Part shown: in pieces, positions 33,042 to 41,502 of the stretch
Numbering within the stretch: position 1 is the first letter of the stretch
How the letters are laid out: every line of letters begins with the position of its first letter
NCBI GenBank assembly: GCA_964529175.1
Contig: CAZGVO010000003.1
Coordinates: 248,001-312,000 of the forward strand
Length of the DNA stretch: 64,000 nt
Reading direction: 5' to 3'
Origin: JAAFJM01 sp964529175
Lineage (GTDB): Bacteria; Bacteroidota; Bacteroidia; UKL13-3
The notes under the pieces: generated by a model
The model's database searches: none
What the model was told of the DNA's origin: nothing
What the model saw: the letters and a program-made list of their open reading frames with translations, nothing else
Position numbers and translations under genes: made by a program

Positions 33042-34019
33042 ATGAGAGTAATTCAATTTAGAGAAGCGCTTCGCGAAGCAATGAGCGAGGAAATGCGCAG
33101 AGATAAAGATATATTTTTAATGGGCGAGGAAGTGGCCGAATACAATGGCGCTTACAAAGTTAGTCAAGGTATGCTTGATGAGTTTGGCGAAAAACGCATT
33201 ATTGATACGCCAATTGCAGAGCTTGGTTTTGCGGGTATAGCTGTTGGTGCTGCCATGAATGGTTTACGTCCAATTGTTGAATTTATGACTTTCAACTTTT
33301 CGCTAGTTGCTATCGACCAAGTAATTAACTCAGCTGCTAAAATGTATCAAATGAGTGGTGGTCAATTTAATATGCCTATGGTATTTAGAGGACCAACTGC
33401 AAGTGCAGGCCAATTAGGTGCTCAACATAGTCAAGCTTTTGAAAATTGGTATGCAAACTGCCCTGGTTTAAAAGTGGTAGTACCTTCAAACCCATATGAT
33501 GCAAAAGGTTTACTTAAAACTGCCATTAGAGATAACGATCCCGTTATTTTTATGGAAAGTGAGCAAATGTATGGCGATAAAGGCGAAGTACCTGAAGAAG
33601 AATACTTAATTCCAATAGGAAAAGCAGTTGTAAAACGCGAAGGAACTGATGTTACCATTGTTTCGTTTGGTAAAATTATAAAAGTAGCTTATGCGGCTGC
33701 CGAAGAATTGGCAAAAGAAGGTGTGAATGTAGAAATAATTGATTTGCGCACTGTGCGCCCAATTGATTACGATACCATTATTGAATCGGTAAAGAAAACT
33801 AACCGTTTGGTAATAGTAGAAGAAGCTTGGCCGCTAGCAAACATCAGTACAGAAATAACTTATATGGTTCAAAAACGAGCTTTCGATTATTTAGATGCAC
33901 CTATTTTAAGAGTAAACACGGCAGATACTCCACTTGGCTACGCTCCTACTTTTGTTGAAGCATTTTTACCTAGTGTAAAACAAGTTATGGATTCGGTTAA
34001 AAGTGTAATGTACAAATAA
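33042..34019 (+). CDS. pdhB: Pyruvate dehydrogenase E1 component, beta subunit
   Basis: Beta chain of the alpha2-beta2 E1 of the pyruvate dehydrogenase complex, forming acetyl-CoA. The 325 residues include MGEEVAEYNGAYKVSQGM, DTPIAELGFAGIAVGAA, the FRGPTASAGQLGAQHSQAFENWYANCPGLKVVVPS block and EEAWPLANISTEI. Standing alone without pdhA or the E2 gene is common in this phylum. The branched-chain E1 beta subunit is the nearest alternative, less likely by motif. Confidence 0.93.
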   Translation: MRVIQFREALREAMSEEMRRDKDIFLMGEEVAEYNGAYKVSQGMLDEFGEKRIIDTPIAELGFAGIAVGAAMNGLRPIVEFMTFNFSLVAIDQVINSAAKMYQMSGGQFNMPMVFRGPTASAGQLGAQHSQAFENWYANCPGLKVVVPSNPYDAKGLLKTAIRDNDPVIFMESEQMYGDKGEVPEEEYLIPIGKAVVKREGTDVTIVSFGKIIKVAYAAAEELAKEGVNVEIIDLRTVRPIDYDTIIESVKKTNRLVIVEEAWPLANISTEITYMVQKRAFDYLDAPILRVNTADTPLGYAPTFVEAFLPSVKQVMDSVKSVMYK

Positions 34020-34053
34020 TTAAGACTTGTAACTTAATTACAAACATGATATA

Positions 34054-34087
34054 AAAAGCGCTTTCTTAAATAATAGAAAGCGCTTTT
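34054..34087 (+). terminator. Terminator of pdhB
   Basis: AAAAGCGCTTTCT/AGAAAGCGCTTTT, 13 bp with an 8-base loop, followed by T residues on the plus strand. It begins 34 bases after the pdhB stop. Confidence 0.9.
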
Positions 34088-34124
34088 TTAGTTTTTCAAC
34101 CTAACTTAAATATATTTGTTTGGA

Positions 34125-34634
34125 ATGAACATTAGAAGAATTGTTTTAGTAATAATGATAATTTGTAGCTGTCAAACAAAGGCACAACAAATAATTTCTA
34201 TAACAAAAGTTACTTCACTTACAACCAAATCAATCAAACTGCCAATAGCTGTATTATGTAAGTTTAAGAATGGAACTAAACAAAATTTAGTTTTAGAAGC
34301 AATCAAAAATGATAGTTTGTTTTTTAGAAAATATTACAATAATTCTCAAATATTTGATTGCTCCATAAACGAAATAAAAACCATTTCTCTTACTTATAAA
34401 TTGCCAAAACTAACTTATACAACTTTTGCGCTAGCTGCTGGTGTTACAGGAACCATTTTAGGATTAACCATTTATGGATTAAATACAAATAATGAAACTT
34501 TTGAAAATGCATCATTTGGTTTGGCTTTGTTTCCCGGAATTCCATTGTCAATTATTAGCATAATTGGAACAAGTATTTACGGTAATAAAACTTTTAATAG
34601 AACCTATTATGTGCCTCAACAAAAAAGTAACTAG
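34125..34634 (+). CDS. Hypothetical exported protein
   Basis: A 169-residue product with an N-terminal signal segment (RRIVLVIMIICSCQTKAQQ) and a second hydrophobic region near residues 110-155 (TTFALAAGVTGTILGLTIYGL, ALFPGIPLSIISIIG). Architecture and pattern resemble the next gene, which it overlaps by 26 bases; the two look like diverged duplicates. Start chosen at ATG; a TTG 9 bases upstream is possible. No known family. Confidence 0.7.
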   Translation: MNIRRIVLVIMIICSCQTKAQQIISITKVTSLTTKSIKLPIAVLCKFKNGTKQNLVLEAIKNDSLFFRKYYNNSQIFDCSINEIKTISLTYKLPKLTYTTFALAAGVTGTILGLTIYGLNTNNETFENASFGLALFPGIPLSIISIIGTSIYGNKTFNRTYYVPQQKSN

Positions 34635-35115
34635 TAAATTTTTTATTGTATTTTTCATTACTTGTTTTTTGTGTCAATTAGCATATGCGCAACAAACAAA
34701 TAAAAAGCCTATTTCTATTCAAAAAAACGGAACTTTAAGATTGGTACAAATTCCAATACGAAAAAAAATATCTATAAAATACAGAACAGATACAGGAATA
34801 TTTGAAATGAAATTTAAACCAATAAGTTACCAATTCCCCTATCTTTACATAAAAAATTCAACTGATACTTTAGTTTTAGATGTAAGAAAAATTGAACAAC
34901 TTAATTGCACATCAAACAATTATTCTTTAAATATTTTAGCAATGGTTTGGCCATGCAGTGTAGCTAGTGGCACCCTATTGTATAAGGCATATGATGTAAC
35001 TCATTTACGATATTTCAATATTGGATTAGGTTTACTGCCATTGCCAATAGCTTATTTATTTGCTAAAAATGCTTTTAGAAAATATAATACCAAAACTGAA
35101 TGGAGTTTTTATTGA
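34609..35115 (+). CDS. Hypothetical exported protein, likely paralogue of previous
   Basis: A 168-residue product with signal peptide FFIVFFITCFLCQLAYAQQ and a C-terminal hydrophobic region (NILAMVWPCSVASGTLLYKAY, FNIGLGLLPLPIAYLFA). Like its neighbour it has a short beta-rich middle with a DTLVLDVRKIEQL segment matching NSQIFDCSINEIKTI in position. Start set at MCLNKKVTSK, which overlaps the previous gene by 26 bases and suggests coupled translation. Confidence 0.68.
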   Translation: MCLNKKVTSKFFIVFFITCFLCQLAYAQQTNKKPISIQKNGTLRLVQIPIRKKISIKYRTDTGIFEMKFKPISYQFPYLYIKNSTDTLVLDVRKIEQLNCTSNNYSLNILAMVWPCSVASGTLLYKAYDVTHLRYFNIGLGLLPLPIAYLFAKNAFRKYNTKTEWSFY

Positions 35116-35168
35116 TTTACAATATGTACTTCATTCAAATCAGATAGTTTAATGTATTTTTAGTAATT

Positions 35169-35987
35169 CTAATTTTCGGTATAACTTTCGGGTACATAAG
35201 TTACGCGTGCAAAATTTTTAGTTAATAATTCAGTATTTACTATTTGACCACTTTTGTATTTTAAAATTTTGTTTCGCCAAATTTCATTTTTTCTATAAAA
35301 CTGATTATCAATTTTTAAAAATTGGTGTTCTTTTTCAAATACATGAAAACCATAATCTAAGTCTTGATTGATGCGCAAATCACCTTCTAAACATTTATCG
35401 GTAAACCATAAGTTTAACTGATAAGTATAAGGTGTATTATTGGTAAATTGATAATCTCGATAGTTATAAAATACAGTAGCTCCACTTCCAAAAGGTAACA
35501 CCCTTCCATCATCTGGAAAAGGGTCGAAAGAATGGTGATAACGCTCTACAACTGTTAAGTCGCTATGCATTACCAACCAATGAATCAAATTTGAAATTTG
35601 ACAAATTCCTCCTCCAATTCCAGCCCTAGCTTGCCCAAAACTTAATTCCATACCGAGTAAATAACCTTTTTGTTTGGTTGGCCTTCCTACTGTTTTGCAA
35701 AATGAAAAAGTTTGACCCGGTTTAATTATTATTCCGTTTATTTTAGCCGCAGCTATTTTTAAATTAGTCACTTTATTTATTTGCAATTGAGCATCACTAT
35801 CGCCCAATTTTTTAAGCAAAACTGATTGGTGTTTTTTTATTCTAAAAGGCAATTTTTCAATTGATTTTTGATTTACATATTTTTTACTATCAAAAAACCA
35901 ATTGGCATAACGCTTAGTGCGCCTTGCCCAAACTGCTAGGAAATATAAAGCGGGATGCCACTGACTAAGTAATTTTCTGTTTTTCAA
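35169..35987 (-). CDS. VanW family protein
   Basis: A 272-residue protein of the VanW family, first seen in vancomycin-resistance clusters but widespread and of unknown function. Diagnostic blocks: KINGIIIKPGQTFSFCKTVGRPTKQKGYLLG, ARAGIGGGICQISNLIHWLVMHSDLTVVERYHHSFDPFPDDGRVLPFGSGATVFYNY. The N-terminus HPALYFLAVWARRTKRYANWF lacks a clear signal. It is the last gene of a run of closely spaced minus-strand genes. Confidence 0.9.
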   Translation of the reverse strand: MKNRKLLSQWHPALYFLAVWARRTKRYANWFFDSKKYVNQKSIEKLPFRIKKHQSVLLKKLGDSDAQLQINKVTNLKIAAAKINGIIIKPGQTFSFCKTVGRPTKQKGYLLGMELSFGQARAGIGGGICQISNLIHWLVMHSDLTVVERYHHSFDPFPDDGRVLPFGSGATVFYNYRDYQFTNNTPYTYQLNLWFTDKCLEGDLRINQDLDYGFHVFEKEHQFLKIDNQFYRKNEIWRNKILKYKSGQIVNTELLTKNFARVTYVPESYTEN

Positions 35988-36010
35988 AAATGATATAGTA
36001 TTTGTAAAGT

Positions 36011-36616
36011 TTAAAAGCTTGCTTCATTCAAATCAGATAGTTTAATACATCCTTTAGTGGTTTTGTTTCCAACGTATTGGCAATATGCCCAATTGCCTTC
36101 TACCCTTTCAATGCTCACAAAATTATTTTTTACCAAATAGTTTTTTAATTTTTTGTTAGCACCTTTTATATTATAAACATATGTTTTACTTGCTGTTACA
36201 TACTTTATTTCTTTACAAAGTTGTTTACTTTCCAAATTTAATAATAACGGCTCATTGGCAAAATTTTGAATGTTCCAACAGCCACCATAGTCGGCATTAA
36301 TTTTAATTTTAATTGATTTATTATCAATAACTTCAATAAAACCTTCAATAACCTGATTGGTATCGTTAGGGTAATAGGTTTTTATGATGACTTTGTTATT
36401 AACCAAAATTCCTTCCAAATAAAAAATACAGGAAAATTGTGCAGATGTATAATTTTTATTCCAACCCGAGTATTCTTCAAAATAGCCAGTAACTTTATTG
36501 GTTTTATTATTATAAGCCAAATGCAAACCAGTACCATAAATTCCAGAACTTATATTTTGCGCGAAAACATCGCCAATTGCCAAACAAAACACTAAAATTA
36601 TTACTATTTTTTTCAT
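36011..36616 (-). CDS. Hypothetical exported protein with SH3-like end
   Basis: A 201-residue product with a clean signal peptide (IVIILVFCLAIGDVFAQ). The middle is beta-rich (SGIYGTGLHLAYNNKTNKVTGYFEEYSG). The C-terminus IERVEGNWAYCQYVGNKTTKGCIKLSDL looks like a bacterial SH3 domain. Probably periplasmic. It is separated from its neighbours by 23 and 15 bases. Confidence 0.65.
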   Translation of the reverse strand: MKKIVIILVFCLAIGDVFAQNISSGIYGTGLHLAYNNKTNKVTGYFEEYSGWNKNYTSAQFSCIFYLEGILVNNKVIIKTYYPNDTNQVIEGFIEVIDNKSIKIKINADYGGCWNIQNFANEPLLLNLESKQLCKEIKYVTASKTYVYNIKGANKKLKNYLVKNNFVSIERVEGNWAYCQYVGNKTTKGCIKLSDLNEASF

Positions 36617-36631
36617 AAAATATTCAAAGTA

Positions 36632-37129
36632 TTAATTAACTGTAATTTTTCCGGCTTTTATAGTAAAACTGTATAAAACGGCAGAATCTACTGTTTTTTC
36701 ATGCACTTTGCCAGGAGTCCAAGTTTTCATTTCGGCAAAAACAGCCACTATTTGATTGTCTAACTCTTCACTTTTAGTTTTATTGCTAGTGCTGCACTTT
36801 ACAAGTTCGCCTTTACAATTAACTATTAAACTAACCATGCCTTTATCTTCATAATCGGTTTTACCTTTTAAAAAAGCCACTTTAGTGTTCAAGTCTTGCT
36901 CTATTTGTTCATTGGTTTTAGGGGCCTGTGCTTTTACTTGTTGATTTCCGGGAATAGGTAAAATGGCTATCACGTTATCAATATCGCAAACACCTTCAAT
37001 GGGTTCCTTTACTTGCATTCGAGCAACCATGTTTTTAATAGATGAACTGGGTTTAGAAGAAGAGCATGAGTTAATGGCTAATAGCGAAACTAAACTCAAA
37101 AAGAATGCGATCATTTTTTTATTTTTCAT
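36632..37129 (-). CDS. Lipoprotein with TonB C-terminal-like domain
   Basis: A 165-residue lipoprotein: lipobox LLAINSC with Cys22 (positions of the following SSSKPSS are typical). The C-terminal half (VSLIVNCKGELVKCSTSNKTKSEELDNQIVAVFAEMKTWTPGKVHEKTVDS) has the strand-helix-strand pattern and W-x-P-G element of energy-transducer TonB C-termini. It lacks the inner-membrane anchor of TonB, so it is not a working TonB. Role unknown. Confidence 0.65.
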   Translation of the reverse strand: MKNKKMIAFFLSLVSLLAINSCSSSKPSSSIKNMVARMQVKEPIEGVCDIDNVIAILPIPGNQQVKAQAPKTNEQIEQDLNTKVAFLKGKTDYEDKGMVSLIVNCKGELVKCSTSNKTKSEELDNQIVAVFAEMKTWTPGKVHEKTVDSAVLYSFTIKAGKITVN

Positions 37130-37148
37130 ATTGTAATTATATAGGTTT

Positions 37149-37610
37149 TTATTTTTTGTTAAAACTATTTATCAAGTTTTTTAGGTCAACAGAACCGTAT
37201 TTATTGATTAAAAAATTAGCATGATTACTTAAAAAGTGAATATTTGCTCCATTATTTAAAAGCCATTTAGTAATTTCTATATCGTTGGTATTTGTAGCAG
37301 TTTCAATGCTGGTGTTCAATAACATTCCTTTATTAATATTTATATCTATGCCTTTTGTGATGGCATATTTTAAACCTTCGATTTCATTATTATGAACTGC
37401 GTAATATACCCCTTGAAAATCTCCATAAGAAATTTGCGCACCAATTGAAAGTAAAAAATCAGCCACATGAATTTGTGAATAAGCAATGGCGTTTTCCAAA
37501 GCTACATCTATTTCTGTTTGGTTAAATGATGGTTCAAGCAGTTGCTTTAAACGCTCTAAATCTCCATCACCTGCAAATAATGCAATATTAAACTCCCTAC
37601 TATTCTCCAT
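37149..37610 (-). CDS. Ankyrin-repeat protein
   Basis: A 153-residue cytoplasmic protein with about four ankyrin-type helix pairs: FAGDGDLERLKQLLEPSF, LENAIAYSQIHVADFLLSIGAQIS, GVYYAVHNNEIEGLKYAITKGIDI, TATNTNDIEITKWLLNNGANIHFL. Probably a protein-interaction module; partner unknown. Confidence 0.8.
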   Translation of the reverse strand: MENSREFNIALFAGDGDLERLKQLLEPSFNQTEIDVALENAIAYSQIHVADFLLSIGAQISYGDFQGVYYAVHNNEIEGLKYAITKGIDININKGMLLNTSIETATNTNDIEITKWLLNNGANIHFLSNHANFLINKYGSVDLKNLINSFNKK

Positions 37611-37631
37611 TATAAAACTTAAGCCAAATAA

Positions 37632-37895
37632 TTAATAGCAATATGGTAAAAATTTAGTATTCCAACTTATTTTTTGCTGTTTAACCAATTGAGCTGCTAT
37701 ATTGGTATTTACACTTTTTACGCCTAAAACATTTAATTCTAAAATATTTTGAGAAGAAACCACAGCGTAACCTAACTCTGGAATTTGATACAATTTTCTG
37801 ATGCTATCGGCAAAAGAAAAAGTAGTTTGTGCAGAGACTAACCTAACAGCAAGCTGAAAACAAACCACAAAACATACACTTTTTCTTTTACTCAT
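37632..37895 (-). pseudogene. Relic of a class C beta-lactamase-like serine hydrolase
   Basis: An 87-residue product with a signal peptide followed by SIRKLYQIPELGYAVVSSQNILELNVLGVKSVNTN, the N-terminal part of serine hydrolases of the beta-lactamase/penicillin-binding family, and then directly IAAQLVKQQKISWNTKFLPYCY. In intact relatives the two parts are separated by the catalytic SxxK segment, and about 300 residues follow. An internal deletion of roughly 20-25 codons removed the catalytic serine, and the rest of the gene is gone. The intergenic spacing to its neighbours has nevertheless been kept (21 and 11 bases). Confidence 0.72.
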
Positions 37896-37906
37896 CCTCC
37901 AACAAA

Positions 37907-38368
37907 TTACATGCTCATTTTTGCAAGTTCAATTTCTAGTTTATCAAAATTTTCTTCGTTTTTATCTACTGCAAAAACTTTAATTTTTCTGCACTCTTCG
38001 GCAGTATTAAACAGCATTTTAAACACCAACTTTGTTTCATTAGCCGATACAGGTTCAAAGGCTGCAACCACCTGAAAAATGGGCTGCGAAAATCGTTTCC
38101 AAGCTATTAACGAGGGCTCAATAATTTTAATAAACTCACACTCGTTTACATAGTTTCCTTTATCGGGGCCATGCATTACAAAACTCCACTTACCTCCTAC
38201 CCTAAAATCAAACTGCGTAAAAGTATTGGTAAAACCCAACGGACCCCACCAATTTTTTAAATGATTAGGTTCTGACCAAGCCCTAAAAAGCAATTGCTGT
38301 GGTACGTTAAATATGCGAGAACTTACTATTTCGCAATCGGGGGTAGTTGTTAAAATTGCTGTTGTCAT
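37907..38368 (-). CDS. SRPBCC/AHSA1 domain protein
   Basis: A 153-residue START-like protein of the AHSA1 group: SRIFNVPQQLLFRAWSEPNHLKNWWGPLGF, FDFRVGGKWSFVMHGPDKGNYVNECEFIKIIEPSLIAWKR. The hydrophobic pocket fold probably binds a small ligand; no function is assigned to most members. Part of the tight minus-strand run. Confidence 0.88.
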   Translation of the reverse strand: MTTAILTTTPDCEIVSSRIFNVPQQLLFRAWSEPNHLKNWWGPLGFTNTFTQFDFRVGGKWSFVMHGPDKGNYVNECEFIKIIEPSLIAWKRFSQPIFQVVAAFEPVSANETKLVFKMLFNTAEECRKIKVFAVDKNEENFDKLEIELAKMSM

Positions 38369-38383
38369 AAAATTACTTTATAA

Positions 38384-38851
38384 TTAAGTTAGTTGGTATA
38401 TAAACTCTTCAATTTCCCTATTTCGAGCGTTGGCAAATCCTTTATCTTTTCCAATGGTTTTAAAACCGCACTTTTCAAGTACCCTTTGCGAGCCAAAATT
38501 ATCGAATGCAACTCTAGCAAATAATGGGCGTTTAACCGCATTGTTTATAAACATTTTTAAAGCCAAAGTAGCTAAACCTTTGCCCCAATAAGGTTGATCT
38601 ATCCAGTATGAAATATTGGTTTCGCCCATCATATCAAAATGAGCTACACTGCCAATAATTTTATTTTCAAAGCGAATGGTTTGCATATTTATTTCTGGAT
38701 TTGCTACAATTTTAGTCCACTTATCCATGTAAAACTCTTTATCTGTAGGATTTTCGGGCGTAAAAGCCGCCATCCAAATGCCATCTTTATTGGTTTGAAA
38801 CTCAAATAATGCTTCCAAATCCGCATGCGTTGTTTTGATTAATTCAATCAC
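38384..38851 (-). CDS. GNAT-family N-acetyltransferase (RimJ/RimL-like)
   Basis: A 155-residue acetyltransferase with the acetyl-CoA motif QPYWGKGLATLALKMFINNA and the terminal segment ARVAFDNFGSQRVLEKCGFKTIG, typical of the RimL/SpeG-like group. The acceptor cannot be predicted. Confidence 0.88.
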   Translation of the reverse strand: MIELIKTTHADLEALFEFQTNKDGIWMAAFTPENPTDKEFYMDKWTKIVANPEINMQTIRFENKIIGSVAHFDMMGETNISYWIDQPYWGKGLATLALKMFINNAVKRPLFARVAFDNFGSQRVLEKCGFKTIGKDKGFANARNREIEEFIYQLT

Positions 38852-38867
38852 TGGTTTTAGTTTTTAT

Positions 38868-39437
38868 TTATTCTTCAAATCTGATGTAGTATTTTTCTAA
38901 ATTTCCACAAACCATATAAGTTCTACCTGTTTCTATTCTATTCCCTGTATTGTATTGTTCTAATTCTCCGTTTACGTTATTTAATGAAAATGACCAAATT
39001 AAGCTATCGGAAAAAACAATCTCTCGGGTGCAATATTTACCGAACATATTCCTCAAAAAATTCACCTTTTCAGAAGCAATTAACTTCATTTCTTTTGTTT
39101 TCACATTCTGCTCATAAAAAAGAAAATGAGTTGAATTAATAATCATTATTTGATCAGTTAAAGAATCATTTTCATTATCCATCCTCCAATTGGAGCCACT
39201 TCTTTTTAATTTCCATTTACCTGATATACTATCCATTAATATTTGTTCTTCAATTGCACATAATGAATCTAAACGATTCAATGTTTTTTTCAATTGAATG
39301 GTATCAGTAAATAACTCTTTCTTGTTTTTGTTCCATTTAGGCTTTCCAATAAATTTAGAAAACAAACCTATTTGAGAGTATGCATTATAAGAGATAAGAA
39401 AAAGCATTAACATAAAGGATTTTTTGTAACATTTCAT
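38868..39437 (-). CDS. Hypothetical exported protein, lipocalin-like
   Basis: A 189-residue product with a signal peptide (FMLMLFLISYNAYSQ). The region ISGKWKLKRSGSNWRMDNENDSLTDQIMIINSTHFLFYEQNVKT fits the beta-barrel lipocalin-like pattern (GKWKL followed by alternating strands). First gene of the tightly spaced group; its upstream region shows no consensus promoter. Confidence 0.55.
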   Translation of the reverse strand: MKCYKKSFMLMLFLISYNAYSQIGLFSKFIGKPKWNKNKKELFTDTIQLKKTLNRLDSLCAIEEQILMDSISGKWKLKRSGSNWRMDNENDSLTDQIMIINSTHFLFYEQNVKTKEMKLIASEKVNFLRNMFGKYCTREIVFSDSLIWSFSLNNVNGELEQYNTGNRIETGRTYMVCGNLEKYYIRFEE

Positions 39438-39625
39438 TTCAAATAACTACAACGTTTTATTGTTGAAAATAATTGTATTTAATATTAGAATAACTGCTTA
39501 TTTGCTATTACAAACATATTTAATATAACCACTTTAACAAGGCTAATTTAACAAGTAGCTAATTTTTACAGTTATGTATTTCACATAAAAACCAGATTGT
39601 AATATTATGACTATCAGTACAATAA

Positions 39626-39657
39626 AAAAGGCTGCTTAAATGATTAAGCAGCCTTTT
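39626..39657 (-). terminator. Terminator of the T9SS serine hydrolase
   Basis: AAAAGGCTGCTTAA/TTAAGCAGCCTTTT, 14 bp with an ATGA loop and T-runs on both sides, 28 bases beyond the minus-strand stop. The remaining 190 bases up to the next start show nothing recognisable. Confidence 0.9.
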
Positions 39658-39684
39658 AAGGTTTTACAATTATTTAAATATCAC

Positions 39685-41061
39685 CTATTTAGTTAATACA
39701 ATTTTTTGTACAAACGTACCTTGATTGGTAACTCCATTTATAAAATAAACGCCTTGGTTTAAATGGCTAATATCTAACGGTAAGTTACTCGTATTTAAAT
39801 TATTTAACTCTAATACCGTTTTTCCATTTAAATTAGTAACTGTTAAATTAGTTATAGGCTCATTGCTTTGAATATTAATCAAACCTTGGCTAGGATTTGG
39901 AAACACATCAACTTGTGTTTTAGCTATATTATTTAACTCGTTAACACCTACTTTTAGTGCTACTAAATCTTTGTGTAAATTAAATACTATTCGGGTTAAT
40001 ACGGTATTGTTATCAATGCTATCTTGGTTGGTTAAAACCGAAATACTTACTTTTGTAATAGGGTCGAAAATGTTTTCGTTAATACCACCAACATTAGTTC
40101 CTCCATGTCCGTAAACGGTGCGTCCGTTAAAGTTATTATATGAAAATATACCCAAACCATAACCTGCACCACTTCCAATATTTCTGGTAGTTTTTAACTT
40201 AACCAACATACTATCTGAAATAATTTTATTGGTATTGAATAATCCATTTAAATACTGCACGTTATCATCGGCTGTGGCATATAAACCGCCCGCTGCCCAA
40301 GCTACACTGTTCATGGCATCGTAACTTAAACCCAATTGTTCCCAATCGGTTAACTTAGCAAAACCAATGCTTACACTCCAATGATGAGCTACTTCGGCAC
40401 TGGTAGTTTCTTCGCTTAAAAGTTTGGTATTGGTTAAATTTAAAGGAGTATAAATATAAGTTTGATAAGCATTTGCTAACGACTTACCTGTAACTTGTTT
40501 TATAATTAATCCTGCCAATAAAAAATTAGAGTTTGAATATTCCCAGCTAGTGCCAGGAGAAAAAGTAGGTGCGGGAATGTATGGTACAATTTCTTCTGGA
40601 GTCCATTTTTTGGTTAAATCAGCATTTACAAGTTCCCAAAACGCAGCATTTTCAGTATAACTGGCCACACCACTGGTATGATTCAATAATTGAGTAATGG
40701 TTATTTTTCCGTTTATGTTTGGATTATTTGCAAACCATTTGCCTATGGTATCGCTTAAGCTTAATAACTTTAACTCATGCAATTTTAAAACTACTGAACT
40801 AGTATAAGTTTTGGTATTGCTGCCTAGTGTAAAAAGCATTTCGTTTGTAGCAGGCACACCCTCGTGTGATACGCCATAACTGCGTTTCCAAACGCCCATA
40901 TTGGGTATTAACACTGCCGCAGCCGAACCTTTAATATTTAATTTAGCACATAAACTATCATAAGTTCTATCGAGTTTATTAGCAATATTAGCAGGTACTT
41001 GTGCCCATAAAGTGTTGACACCTAAAAGACATAGAAAACTTAAAGAGTATATTTTTTTCAT
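39685..41061 (-). CDS. Secreted serine hydrolase with T9SS sorting domain
   Basis: A 458-residue class C beta-lactamase-family hydrolase: signal peptide (SFLCLLGVNTLWAQ), the SxxK motif in TLGSNTKTYTS (about residues 80-90), the YSN motif in SWEYSNSNFLLAG, and HGG in VYGHGGTNVGG. The last 80 residues (VDVFPNPSQGLINIQS ... LNQGVYFINGVTNQGTFVQKIVLTK) are a type A T9SS sorting domain, so it should be exported to the surface. Substrate unknown (esterase or peptidase are possible). Monocistronic with its own terminator; it may be the intact relative of the hydrolase relic 2 kb away. Confidence 0.9.
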   Translation of the reverse strand: MKKIYSLSFLCLLGVNTLWAQVPANIANKLDRTYDSLCAKLNIKGSAAAVLIPNMGVWKRSYGVSHEGVPATNEMLFTLGSNTKTYTSSVVLKLHELKLLSLSDTIGKWFANNPNINGKITITQLLNHTSGVASYTENAAFWELVNADLTKKWTPEEIVPYIPAPTFSPGTSWEYSNSNFLLAGLIIKQVTGKSLANAYQTYIYTPLNLTNTKLLSEETTSAEVAHHWSVSIGFAKLTDWEQLGLSYDAMNSVAWAAGGLYATADDNVQYLNGLFNTNKIISDSMLVKLKTTRNIGSGAGYGLGIFSYNNFNGRTVYGHGGTNVGGINENIFDPITKVSISVLTNQDSIDNNTVLTRIVFNLHKDLVALKVGVNELNNIAKTQVDVFPNPSQGLINIQSNEPITNLTVTNLNGKTVLELNNLNTSNLPLDISHLNQGVYFINGVTNQGTFVQKIVLTK

Positions 41062-41502
41062 AAAACTAAATTGGGGATTTTTTACAAATAATGAATTTTA
41101 AAATAATAATATCTAAACCAATTATTTGAACGGCTTATTGGTGCTTAAAACTGCTCGTATACTTTGATGGCATATTTTCCAACTATCTTTTCTTAAAATA
41201 TTTTTAACGCTCATTTCCTAAAAATTATGTTAAATTTTAGTTTTCTTTAAAATTTTTACATTTCCATTTTATAGGTGCAAACAGTTAAAAATTTTATTTA
41301 AGTAGCATTTTTAATATTTAAACAAAAGTCAGAAACCATGCTATATGTAGCCATATTACTACCTCTCTATTTTACCTAATATTAAAATACAAAATACTAT
41401 AACAATTAACCAAAACAAATTAAAAACAGCTCAATAACAATTATGTAACTTGTTTAAATAAAAAGATTTAACTAAGTTCACCAAACATAAATACTATAAA
41501 CT
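41062..41502. other. 441-base AT-rich spacer
   Basis: A divergent spacer between the serine hydrolase and the large T9SS protein. It is AT-rich, with no RNA gene, no clear promoter and no repeat that I can identify. The minus strand holds one tiny reading frame of 30 codons (41122-41214) that I do not regard as a gene. Confidence 0.5.

Noticed and set aside
35169..35987. VanW as a sign of vancomycin resistance
   Set aside because: No VanHAX, VanS or VanR genes nearby and VanW-family proteins are widespread outside resistance clusters.
36632..37129. A functional TonB energy transducer
   Set aside because: The protein is a lipoprotein without inner-membrane anchor and proline-rich spacer, so only domain similarity can be claimed.
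41122..41214. 30-codon minus-strand reading frame beginning MSVKNILRKDSWK in the spacer before the large T9SS gene
   Set aside because: Too short, no start context or family match, and AT-rich sequence produces such frames by chance.
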